The position numbers and the translations under genes are program-made. The notes under the pieces are model-generated. The model searched no databases. It was not told the origin of the DNA and saw only the letters and a program-made list of their open reading frames with translations. Below, one piece after another: positions 31,011 through 37,860 of a stretch of DNA of 64,000 bases. Within the stretch, counting starts at the first letter, position 1, and every line of letters starts with the position of its first letter. Location: the NCBI RefSeq assembly GCF_014898075.1, contig NZ_CP062976.1, positions 1,426,001-1,490,000 on the forward strand, read 5' to 3'. Source of the stretch: Neisseria yangbaofengii. GTDB lineage: Bacteria; Pseudomonadota; Gammaproteobacteria; Burkholderiales; Neisseriaceae.

Positions 31011-31757
31011 ATGACACAAAATATCCAATGGCAAAAACCCGTCTGCCAACTCGATCCAGACGGCCTGTATCTCCATCAGACGATGGCCGACCTTGATGTT
31101 TATACCAAAGACGGCGGCTACATCATTCCGGGCGGCTGCATCGATGCCGAACCGCCCGAAACCCGCGAAGGCCACGCCGCCCGCTGGGCGGGTGAGACAT
31201 GGGAATATCTGCCCGATTTGCGCGGCCGCACCGCCTACCGCACCGACAGCGGCGAAGCCGTGCTGATTGAAACGGTTGATGCGCTTTCAGACGGCCTCAC
31301 CCTTGAACCGCGTCCGAGCGAAGCGCACGAATGGCAAAACGGCGCATGGAAGGAAAACACCGAACGCGCCGCCGAAATCAAGGCTCAGGCCTTGGAAAAA
31401 GCCAAAGCCGAAAAGCTGGCCGAAATCAACCGCGCCGCGCAAGAGTTTGTCAGCCGAGCGGCGGAGCTCGACAAAACGCCAGAATTCGAAGTCGCCACTT
31501 GGCCGCTGCAAGCCGCCGAAGCGCAGGCATGGCACGCCAGCCCAGAAGCCGAAACGCCCGTATTGGCCGCCATCGCCGCCGCACGCGGCTTGGATTTGGA
31601 TAAACTCCGCGCTGCCGCTTTGCGTAAAGCCAACGCCTATACGACTTTGAGTGCGCATATTGCCGGACAGCGTCAGGCTTTGGCGGATAAGCTGGATAAG
31701 GCCAAAACGCTCAAAGCGGTGGAAGCGGTGTCTGTTTCCTACGCGCTGCCCGGCTGA
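31011..31757 (+). CDS. Tail fibre assembly protein with DUF4376 C-terminus
   Basis: A 248-residue protein. The N-terminal part (GLYLHQTMADLDVYTKDGGYIIPGGC) is the fibre-proximal domain found in assembly chaperones; the helical C-terminal part (KAEKLAEINRAAQEFVSRAAE, ATWPLQAAEAQAW, LRAAALRKANAY) is DUF4376-like. It lies just after the collar fibre. AAAAAGGAAATCAC precedes the ATG. Module P5 begins two bases after its stop. Confidence 0.8.
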   Translation: MTQNIQWQKPVCQLDPDGLYLHQTMADLDVYTKDGGYIIPGGCIDAEPPETREGHAARWAGETWEYLPDLRGRTAYRTDSGEAVLIETVDALSDGLTLEPRPSEAHEWQNGAWKENTERAAEIKAQALEKAKAEKLAEINRAAQEFVSRAAELDKTPEFEVATWPLQAAEAQAWHASPEAETPVLAAIAAARGLDLDKLRAAALRKANAYTTLSAHIAGQRQALADKLDKAKTLKAVEAVSVSYALPG

Positions 31758-31758
31758 T

Positions 31759-31831
31759 TTTTAATCCGCATTAAATGCTTGTGTCCTACCCAAACGTTAA
31801 TATCCCTGCATATTTATGCAGGGATTTTTTT
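31759..31831 (+). promoter_or_regulatory. Late promoter module P5 (second adsorption module)
   Basis: TTTTAA (31759), six bases, TTAAAT (31771-31776), 21 bases, TAATAT (31798-31803), then CCCTGCAT-ATTT-ATGCAGGG (31804-31823) and ATTTTTTT touching the ATG at 31832. The 21-base stretch is unrelated in sequence to the other copies and has no uptake sequence, yet the spacing is identical. This favours selection on spacing rather than simple duplication. Confidence 0.75.
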
Positions 31832-32260
31832 ATGAAAATCGCGTTTTACAAAGGCACGCTGCGTGGCCGCGCAGGCTGGTTCAGCCGCTTGGCGCGCTGG
31901 GCAGATCAAGGCCGTTACAGCCATTGCGAAGTAGTGTTTTCAGACGGTATGTGCGCTTCGGCCAGCTGGTACGACGGTGGTGTACGCTTTAAAAAGATTG
32001 CCTTCAATTCAATGAATTGGGACGTGATCGAGCTGAATTTTACGGCACAAGCCGAAGCAAAAGTACGCGCATGGTTTGAACGCCACGAAGGCCAACCGTA
32101 TGACCTGCGCGGCAGTTTGGGCGTGGTATTCCGCCCGTTTGGCCAAGGCCGCAAGGGCTGGTTTTGCAGCGAGGCAGTAGCCGCCGCATTGGGAATGCAC
32201 GAGCCGTGGCGTATCAGCCCGAATCAGCTCGCAGCCTTTTTGGAGAAGGTTAAATGGTAA
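31832..32260 (+). CDS. NlpC/P60- or YiiX-like cysteine peptidase (putative)
   Basis: A 142-residue protein with His31 (RYSHCEVVF), an Asp/Asn-rich middle (WDVIELNF) and Cys112 (GWFCSEAVAAAL), the circularly permuted papain-like order of YiiX/LRAT-type members of the NlpC/P60 superfamily. These cut peptidoglycan cross-links or act on lipids. Next to tail genes it may open the cell wall during entry, as gpK of tailed phages does. ATG 31832 directly follows the T-run of P5; an in-frame ATG 57 bases upstream lies inside the promoter. Confidence 0.65.
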   Translation: MKIAFYKGTLRGRAGWFSRLARWADQGRYSHCEVVFSDGMCASASWYDGGVRFKKIAFNSMNWDVIELNFTAQAEAKVRAWFERHEGQPYDLRGSLGVVFRPFGQGRKGWFCSEAVAAALGMHEPWRISPNQLAAFLEKVKW

Positions 32261-32583
32261 GGCTAGATATGGAAATCGTGCGTGACGACAAGCAGAGCAT
32301 TGTGGTCGAACTGCTGGATTCAGACGGCCTCACCATCAATCCGGCCGATGTCGACAGCTTGGTGGTGTGGGTCAAGCCGCCGTTTCAAGACAAGATTTTT
32401 CCTGAAGTTGAGATGCTGCCCGAAGATCCGGAAAACGGCTTGGGCAGCCATTTGAAAATTACCTTTACCCGCGAAATGCTGCAAAAGCAGATGTGGACGC
32501 AGGCGCAATACGGCATTGAGATTGTCTGCGGCGACGAAGGGCCGACCACCGTTATCGGCGGCAAAGTGATGAGGATTTATTGA
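32254..32583 (+). CDS. Unknown beta-rich protein between peptidase and spike
   Basis: A 109-residue protein predicted mostly beta (KQSIVVELLDSDGLTINPADV, SLVVWVKPPF, YGIEIVCGDEG). It resembles small immunoglobulin-like adaptor domains that hold tail proteins, but no family is certain. It overlaps the peptidase stop by seven bases and the spike start by one base. Confidence 0.5.
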   Translation: MVRLDMEIVRDDKQSIVVELLDSDGLTINPADVDSLVVWVKPPFQDKIFPEVEMLPEDPENGLGSHLKITFTREMLQKQMWTQAQYGIEIVCGDEGPTTVIGGKVMRIY

Positions 32584-35500
32584 TGAACCCTGTTGTCAAA
32601 TCCGGCCAAGCGGCCAGCGTGCAAATCAAAGACCTGCGCAAAAGCAAAGCGCACACAAGCCTGTATCAGGAGTGGCTCAAACAGGGCAACAGCGGCAGCT
32701 TTGACGATTTTATTGCCACGCTGCGCCCGACTGCGGACGAAGCGGAAATCCGCCGCATTGTCGAAGACACATTAACCGTACGCGCTTCAGCCTTGCTGCC
32801 TAAGTCCGACACCGTTCCCGTTGCACCGCCAAGCGAACCAGCCGTCACCATTCCGCCAGCACAAGCCTTAGACCGCGAAGCCATCGCCAAAATCGTGCGA
32901 GAGTTGATGTCCGCCGCGCAGCAGCCCGTCCTGAACATTGCCGAGCAAATCCAAGGCCTGCTTGATGCCGACGATTTTGATATTACAGACGGCATTAAAA
33001 TCAAAGAAGGCCGCGCACTGAGCAAGGCTGATTTTGAAGAGTGGAAAGCAAAGGTTACGTCCGGTACCAATGTCGTGCAAACGTCCGGCCATGTGCTGGT
33101 GGTCAACGACTGGTTTTCTTCGGAAATGCTGGCCGACGTGTTGCTCGAACAGCCTCAGATGCAGCACAGCCGTGCCATTTACGACATTGTCAAAAAGCGC
33201 GCCAAGCCCGGCATGAAAATCCGAATGTTCGGTAATTTTAATATGGGCAAATTGGAAGGTGTCGAACCTGAATTGTTCGGCGCAGACGGCCGCGCGCCCG
33301 ATGCGCCCGAATTGGCGAGCGTGGTAAACGGTTGCCAGCCGACCATGATTCTGCATTTCGACAACTGGGATGTGGATTTCAGCCAATGCCGTTTTGTCGT
33401 GCAGACCATGATGACAGACGGTTTTGCTGTGGCCGGATACAAGGGCAAAAACCGTTTCAAGCCCGGGGCATGGGTAACCAAAACCATTCAAGAGCATGAC
33501 CCGACCCGCCGTTCTGCCTCCGATTGGACGGTTTTGGGCGGCACCAACGGCGTATTCCCGCCGATTGACGGCACCACGGGCTTTGCCGAGAAAGGCTATG
33601 CCGATGCGGGTTTCAACACCACCACCCGCCACAAATGGGCGGGCAATTACCGCAGCAACTCGTTGGATACGCGCAATTTGAGCGCAGGCGGCTACGGCGG
33701 CCAATTTCCTCAGGCCAACGGCAGCACTGCGGCCACATGGGGTGCTTGGAAAGACGGCGGCCTGCACGGCAATATCGGCTCGGGCGGCTACATTTTCCAA
33801 CTGCCGGAGGTTGCAGATCGTGAAAGCGCGTCTATCTCGGTAGAGCATATGTATGCCCGCGGCTTCATCACCTACGGCCTTGAAGTTGGCACGGAAGCCA
33901 AGCCCAACGGCGATGCTTTCGTCAGCGAAGCAGAGGCAGAAAACTATATTCCGCGCAATGTGTGGCTGGTGCACACTCAAGTCGAAGACTGTTACGAAGG
34001 CGGCATCCAAGCCAACCGTTTCTGCAACTTATGGGAACTGTACTCGCGTGTGTATCGCATGGGACATCCGGACAGCGGCTTTACCTATTACAAACCGGGC
34101 AAAGACAAATCAGGCTTTATTAACGACCCCGGTTATGGCACGTCTAGCCGTCGCAAAGAATGGCAGATTGGCCGCTACATCATCGGCGGTTGGTATATTG
34201 ACTGTGCAAGAAAAGGCATTGATGCCCACACTGTCAGCGGTTTGTACATCGCTAAAGTGCGGATTAAATCAAAAATCTGGGGCATTCAGATTTGTTGGGA
34301 TGAGATTTACACGGGTACAAACGAGCCGTCGCAAAGTGCGTTTCTGGCCAACCAGCTCACCATCCGCGACTGCGAGATTTTCGCCGGTGTAAAAGGTTTG
34401 GATTTTACCAACGGCAGTTTCAGTTCCGCCGTGCATCAAAACCCGGCCAAGCAGCGTTTGTTCGAGATGCGCTTTCGCGCCTTGGTTGAGAGCGTGCAGA
34501 TTTTCGCACCCATTGGCTTCTTTGATAACTACTCGCGCGGTGGTTACGTTTTGCGTGATGTCACCTGCACCTGCGCCTACCCATACGGCAAACTGCCTTA
34601 CTTCAATCCGTCTAGCTCACGCGGTTTTTGGATTGGCGCGCAAGACCCGTTGGCACGCGGCATTCCGTTCAATATCCGCTTAGAGGGTTGCACGGCGCAA
34701 AACTCCAATAGCGGTAACTACGCCGAAGGCTTCCTGCTGCAACCGGCCAACCTGCTGACTCTGCGCGACTGTATTGCCGATGTCACCCCATTTGTGACCG
34801 ACACTGTGATGCCAGAGCGTTATTTACGCGGTCGCGACGTGGTGCGCAGCGGCATCAAAACCAAAGGCTACAATACCGCTCCCGTTGCAGGTGTGCAGCT
34901 GCAAAACGCCACATTCGACACCTGCTGGGAAGTGGACAAAACCAACGGCATCGCGGTAACCCGCATTGCTTTTGGCGACGCCGAAACAGCCGCTGCTACT
35001 GCTACGGTAGCACCGGCCACGACGGAAGAATCAGGCAGCGGCACCGGTAACGCCGCCGCCACACCAGCTGCCGCACCGGGAGGTGTAGAGGTGCCGCAAG
35101 CCATGCCACAAGTGCTGACATTCGGGATGGCTACCGCCACCTCAACCGTGGTGCGCGACGATACCGGCGCAGTGGCCATTGAGATGGCGGGCAGTCATCC
35201 GCCTGCGGATTGGTCGGATTTGGCCGATGTATCGGGCGAAATTAAGTTTTTTAAAGGCCGTCTGAAAGACAGGGTTGCCTCAACCGCCGGTGTGTATCCG
35301 CGTATCAAGGTCGATTTGAATCCGGAAACAGAAAGTACACTGGTGCTACCGATTCGTATCCACAGCTTAGGACGCTCGGCCGCAGTGGTATCTCTGGGTT
35401 TGACCCCGTTTACCAGCGACGCGGCCAGTCTCGGTTTCGTCACCGACAAAAAGACCGACACCAACCAATTGGCCGTGCGCAATATGAGCCGATACAAGGT

Positions 35501-35741
35501 GGAGCTTAACGGTGCAGCCAATACTGCTGACACACGCTTGGATTACGGCCAGTGGGCAATTCTGGTCTACAAAGGCAAACTGGGCGGTGAATACCTCAAT
35601 CTCGGTACACGCCACGACGGCAACGGCCAGCTCGATGCCGACTACGGCGAGGGCTTGACCATTTACCGCAATCACACACCGAGCACGGATGATTTGACCG
35701 CCTTGGTAAGCAGCCTCAAGACCAAATACGGTATTGAGTAA
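32583..35741 (+). CDS. Large tail spike / receptor-binding protein
   Basis: A 1,052-residue protein. The N-terminus has a coiled helical neck with YQEWLKQGNSGSFDDFIA, a motif common in phage tail-associated proteins. The middle (about 160-780) has repeated strand-loop units with many Gly, Asn and aromatic residues (GIDAHTVSGLYIAKVRIKS, LTIRDCEIFAGVKGLDFTNG), typical of right-handed beta-helix spikes. An Ala/Thr/Pro-rich linker (about 800-845) leads to a C-terminal domain. It may bind or degrade a surface glycan. It is a second adsorption protein besides the collar fibre. Confidence 0.7.
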   Translation: MNPVVKSGQAASVQIKDLRKSKAHTSLYQEWLKQGNSGSFDDFIATLRPTADEAEIRRIVEDTLTVRASALLPKSDTVPVAPPSEPAVTIPPAQALDREAIAKIVRELMSAAQQPVLNIAEQIQGLLDADDFDITDGIKIKEGRALSKADFEEWKAKVTSGTNVVQTSGHVLVVNDWFSSEMLADVLLEQPQMQHSRAIYDIVKKRAKPGMKIRMFGNFNMGKLEGVEPELFGADGRAPDAPELASVVNGCQPTMILHFDNWDVDFSQCRFVVQTMMTDGFAVAGYKGKNRFKPGAWVTKTIQEHDPTRRSASDWTVLGGTNGVFPPIDGTTGFAEKGYADAGFNTTTRHKWAGNYRSNSLDTRNLSAGGYGGQFPQANGSTAATWGAWKDGGLHGNIGSGGYIFQLPEVADRESASISVEHMYARGFITYGLEVGTEAKPNGDAFVSEAEAENYIPRNVWLVHTQVEDCYEGGIQANRFCNLWELYSRVYRMGHPDSGFTYYKPGKDKSGFINDPGYGTSSRRKEWQIGRYIIGGWYIDCARKGIDAHTVSGLYIAKVRIKSKIWGIQICWDEIYTGTNEPSQSAFLANQLTIRDCEIFAGVKGLDFTNGSFSSAVHQNPAKQRLFEMRFRALVESVQIFAPIGFFDNYSRGGYVLRDVTCTCAYPYGKLPYFNPSSSRGFWIGAQDPLARGIPFNIRLEGCTAQNSNSGNYAEGFLLQPANLLTLRDCIADVTPFVTDTVMPERYLRGRDVVRSGIKTKGYNTAPVAGVQLQNATFDTCWEVDKTNGIAVTRIAFGDAETAAATATVAPATTEESGSGTGNAAATPAAAPGGVEVPQAMPQVLTFGMATATSTVVRDDTGAVAIEMAGSHPPADWSDLADVSGEIKFFKGRLKDRVASTAGVYPRIKVDLNPETESTLVLPIRIHSLGRSAAVVSLGLTPFTSDAASLGFVTDKKTDTNQLAVRNMSRYKVELNGAANTADTRLDYGQWAILVYKGKLGGEYLNLGTRHDGNGQLDADYGEGLTIYRNHTPSTDDLTALVSSLKTKYGIE

Positions 35742-35750
35742 TGAAAAAAA

Positions 35751-35776
35751 GCCGTCTGAAAACGGTTTCAGACGGC
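35751..35776. terminator. Uptake-sequence terminator after the spike gene
   Basis: GCCGTCTGAAA-ACGG-TTTCAGACGGC with ATTT after it: a perfect 11-bp stem. It ends the late tail operon. Confidence 0.65.
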
Positions 35777-35848
35777 ATTTCAGGAAAGATTTAAGACGGC
35801 GACGTATCGGTGCGGACACATCGATACGCCAGCCTAGCAGGGATAGTC

Positions 35849-35902
35849 TGCATTAGCCAAAGCCGCCACCTCGCGAGGCAGCGGTATTTTATCACTAATG
35901 CA
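35849..35902 (+). promoter_or_regulatory. Structured leader before com
   Basis: TGCATTAG (35849-35856) pairs with CTAATGCA (35895-35902) around an inner GC-rich hairpin (CCTCGCGAGG at 35869-35878). The ribosome binding site AAGGAA of com begins two bases after the outer stem. It could regulate com at the RNA level or contain a DNA site; the segment between terminator and com has no open frame. Confidence 0.45.
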
Positions 35903-35919
35903 TAAGGAATGCCCGAAAA

Positions 35920-36027
35920 ATGAAACACCGTTGCAAAAATTGTTTTAAGTTGTTGGCTGTTGGCCGTGGTTGCTTTGAAATTAAGTGTCCGCGCTGCAAA
36001 TTGCTCAACCAGTTTAAAACCCAATAA
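35920..36027 (+). CDS. com: Com-like zinc-finger translational regulator
   Basis: A 35-residue protein, MKHRCKNCFKLLAVGRGC then FEIKCPRCKLLNQF, with the CxxC...CxxC zinc finger and the C-x-x-C-x-K-L-L / I-x-C-P-R-C-K pattern of the Mu Com protein. In Mu, Com binds mom mRNA and opens the translation start. Here the next gene is a Dam-type methylase rather than mom, 52 bases on. AAGGAA lies about ten bases before the ATG. Confidence 0.85.
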   Translation: MKHRCKNCFKLLAVGRGCFEIKCPRCKLLNQFKTQ

Positions 36028-36043
36028 TTCAATCTTGAGTGCC

Positions 36044-36089
36044 TTTGAGTACCGATACTTAATATATATAGGAGTAATCATGACTCAAA
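36044..36089 (+). promoter_or_regulatory. Predicted translation-inhibiting stem over the dam start
   Basis: TTTGAGT (36044-36050) can pair with ACTCAAA (36083-36089), which follows the ATG at 36080 directly. A second copy, TTGAGT at 36035-36040, could pair with the same target. The ribosome binding site AGGAG would lie in the loop near the start codon. This resembles the Com-responsive structure of Mu mom mRNA. Confidence 0.5.
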
Positions 36090-36850
36090 AGCCTCTTCCT
36101 ATTGTTCCTTGGATGGGCGGCAAACGCCGTTTGGCCAAACACCTGATTCCGATGTTTCCCGAGCATACCTGCTACGTTGAGCTCTTTGCCGGTGGTGCGG
36201 CACTATTCTTCATGCGACCGCAACCGGCCAAGTGCGAAGTACTCAATGACCTCAACGGCCAGCTCATCAATCTTTACCGTGTGGTGCAGCACCATTTTGA
36301 CGAGTTCGTGCGCCAGTTCGAGTGGACGCTGACCAGTAGAGAGGTGTTCGCCCGTCTGCAATCCATATCGCCCGATGTGATGACCGACATCCAACGCGCT
36401 GCACGCTTCTTCTACCTGCAACACACCGCCTTCGGCGGCAAAACGGTCGACCAACACTTCGGCACGGCCACCACCAGCCGCGGCTTTACCGCCGCCGACA
36501 TCGCAGGCCGTCTGAAAGCCGCACAGCAACGGCTGAACGGAGTCTACATTGAGAATGAGCCGTGGGAGCGTTGCTTCAAACGCTACGACCGCGAGCATAC
36601 CTTCTTCTATGCCGACCCACCGTATTGGCAGACGGCAGGTTACGACAGAGCCTTTGATTGGCCGCAGTACGAACTGTTGGTCAAGATGATGAGCGAGTGC
36701 AAAGGCAAGGTGATGCTTTCCATCAACGACCACCCGGATATTCGGGAGCTGTTCAAAGACTTCCGTATTTATCGGCTGGAACTGGCTTACTCGGTTGCCC
36801 GCGACAAAACGCAAAAGACCAGCGGCGAGCTGGTTATCTGCAACTATTAA
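36080..36850 (+). CDS. dam: Phage DNA adenine methyltransferase (D12/Dam class)
   Basis: A 256-residue protein with the AdoMet-binding motif VELFAGGAALFF at about 34-45, an N-terminal PWMGGKRRL, and the catalytic DPPY at 179-182 (FYADPPYWQTAGY). These are the class alpha N6-adenine methylase motifs. The target sequence cannot be read from the protein alone. Its place after com suggests it protects phage DNA from host restriction late in infection, the job done by mom in Mu. ATG has AGGAG seven bases before it. Confidence 0.88.
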   Translation: MTQKPLPIVPWMGGKRRLAKHLIPMFPEHTCYVELFAGGAALFFMRPQPAKCEVLNDLNGQLINLYRVVQHHFDEFVRQFEWTLTSREVFARLQSISPDVMTDIQRAARFFYLQHTAFGGKTVDQHFGTATTSRGFTAADIAGRLKAAQQRLNGVYIENEPWERCFKRYDREHTFFYADPPYWQTAGYDRAFDWPQYELLVKMMSECKGKVMLSINDHPDIRELFKDFRIYRLELAYSVARDKTQKTSGELVICNY

Positions 36851-36873
36851 AATTGTCCAAGCAAGAGCGGATC

Positions 36874-37200
36874 TTACCCTCTTGCTTGCTGTTCTAAATC
36901 TGTCCACATTTTAGGAGCGGCAGCCATCGCGCGGAAAGTAGCAATTGCCCCATCGGTCAGATATTCGATATCTTGTTTTATTTTACCGGCTTCAGCAAAT
37001 TCAATCATTTCAATCACAAAAAGACCACCGGCGGCACTATTCAAAAAATCAACTGCTCGTTCAATATCTACATCAAGACGTTGGGAGATACGGCGGGCAG
37101 CTTTCACAAAGGCCGTCCAAGGTTTATTGCGGTAATCAAAGTGGTTGGCGAATTCTTTATAAAACAAGCTATCTCGTTCCATGCTTGGGTAGTAATCCAT
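36874..37200 (-). CDS. Unknown small soluble protein at the right prophage edge
   Basis: A 108-residue helical protein (MDYYPSMERDSLFYKEFANHF, DIERAVDFLNSAAGGLFVIEM). ATG at 37200 has GGAGAGCGAT upstream; a start 33 bases earlier is less likely. It faces the dam gene tail to tail and may be the last prophage gene (a moron) or the first host gene. No family recognised. Confidence 0.55.
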   Translation of the reverse strand: MDYYPSMERDSLFYKEFANHFDYRNKPWTAFVKAARRISQRLDVDIERAVDFLNSAAGGLFVIEMIEFAEAGKIKQDIEYLTDGAIATFRAMAAAPKMWTDLEQQARG

Positions 37201-37416
37201 ATCGCTCTCCTGTAATGTATTTAATGTGAACACATGTTACCGTAGCTACATCAAAGAGCCGAGCAATCCGAGTGCGATGTTTTTGCAAATATAAAAAATC
37301 CTGCCTTTATTCGGCAGGACTTGCAACAAAGTTGCACTGTGTGAAATAAAATCAAAAACACTTTATCTCACAAAACGCGCCGATTTTTCGCACGCGGCTT
37401 CAGTTAAGAAACGAAA
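37201..37416. other. Non-coding segment expected to contain the right prophage end
   Basis: There is no gene here. TGTTTTTG (37278-37285) and CAAAAACA (37353-37360) are inverted copies 83 bp apart and enclose two hairpins (CCTGCC/GGCAGG and GCAAC/GTTGC). Just beyond is AAAACGCGCCGATTTTTCGC, similar in style to the A/T-tract sequence at 14,577-14,667. The true end cannot be fixed without the left end and its 5-bp duplication. Confidence 0.4.
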
Positions 37417-37449
37417 AGGCCGTCTGAAAACAAAGTTTTCAGACGGCCT
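37417..37449. terminator. Host uptake-sequence terminator
   Basis: AGGCCGTCTGAAAAC-AAA-GTTTTCAGACGGCCT: a perfect 15-bp stem with 3-base loop. Such inverted AG-DUS pairs are host features, so host DNA has probably begun here. Confidence 0.75.
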
Positions 37450-37600
37450 GTAACCTTTGCAAAACCTCCATATTCGGCACATTTCTTCGCTACACTGCTC
37501 GAAAGCTTACGATATTTCCACGCTTTCTGAGCGCTGCTATAACTTCGAACTGTGCCCAAACCTGGTGTTTTGCACAGGCTTCAGCCTCGATCATGGCAAA

Positions 37601-37747
37601 TCAACCACCGCACGCACCGCAGCAGCCGCCTTCGCTGTGGCCGCCACGTTTCTCCTGATTGTCCAAAACCGGTAACTCTACTTCTTCTTTGGCTTCGGTT
37701 TCTTGAGTCGGCAAATCGTCGACTTTAATTTTGTTTTCTTCGCTCAT
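37601..37747 (-). CDS. Short acidic protein with Gly/Cys-rich tail
   Basis: A 48-residue protein starting MSEENKIKVDDLPTQETE, acidic and probably unstructured, and ending in HSEGGCCGACGG. It is downstream of the acyl-CoA dehydrogenase-like gene on the same strand, with a terminator between, so it has its own promoter (TATAAT-like ATTATA near 37,783 on the minus strand). The tail could bind a metal or be modified. No family recognised. Confidence 0.6.
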   Translation of the reverse strand: MSEENKIKVDDLPTQETEAKEEVELPVLDNQEKRGGHSEGGCCGACGG

Positions 37748-37827
37748 GGCTTTGCTCTCGCTATAGGGTTAAAGTTCGGCCATTATAATATGACTTTTAT
37801 ATTCATCTTTTGATGCGGCGCAAAAAT

Positions 37828-37852
37828 AAGGCCGTCTGATTCAGACGGCCTT
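37828..37852. terminator. Uptake-sequence terminator after the acyl-CoA dehydrogenase-like gene
   Basis: AAGGCCGTCTGA-T-TCAGACGGCCTT: an inverted DUS pair with almost no loop, lying 9 bases past the stop of the leftward gene. Confidence 0.65.
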
Positions 37853-37860
37853 TCATTTCA

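Noticed and set aside
32868-34010. 380-codon minus-strand frame inside the spike gene
   Set aside because: Antisense shadow: low-complexity His/Gln/Ala composition and no context; the plus frame has clear protein features and fits the operon.
35960-36850. Longer dam gene starting at 35,960
   Set aside because: The extra N-terminus overlaps com and lacks a ribosome binding site; ATG 36,080 has AGGAG and matches the usual start of Dam-class enzymes.
37417-37449. Repeated GCCGTCTGAA/TTCAGACGGC motifs as a CRISPR or interspersed repeat
   Set aside because: They are DNA uptake sequences, irregularly spaced and found inside genes and terminators, without spacers of constant length.
36850-37450. 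A tRNA or other att site for the prophage
   Set aside because: No tRNA was found, and Mu-like phages integrate by transposition without a fixed att site.
37601-37747. RiPP precursor interpretation of the Cys/Gly-tailed micro-protein
   Set aside because: No radical-SAM, YcaO or other maturation enzyme is nearby; the neighbouring gene is an acyl-CoA dehydrogenase-like protein, which is not enough.
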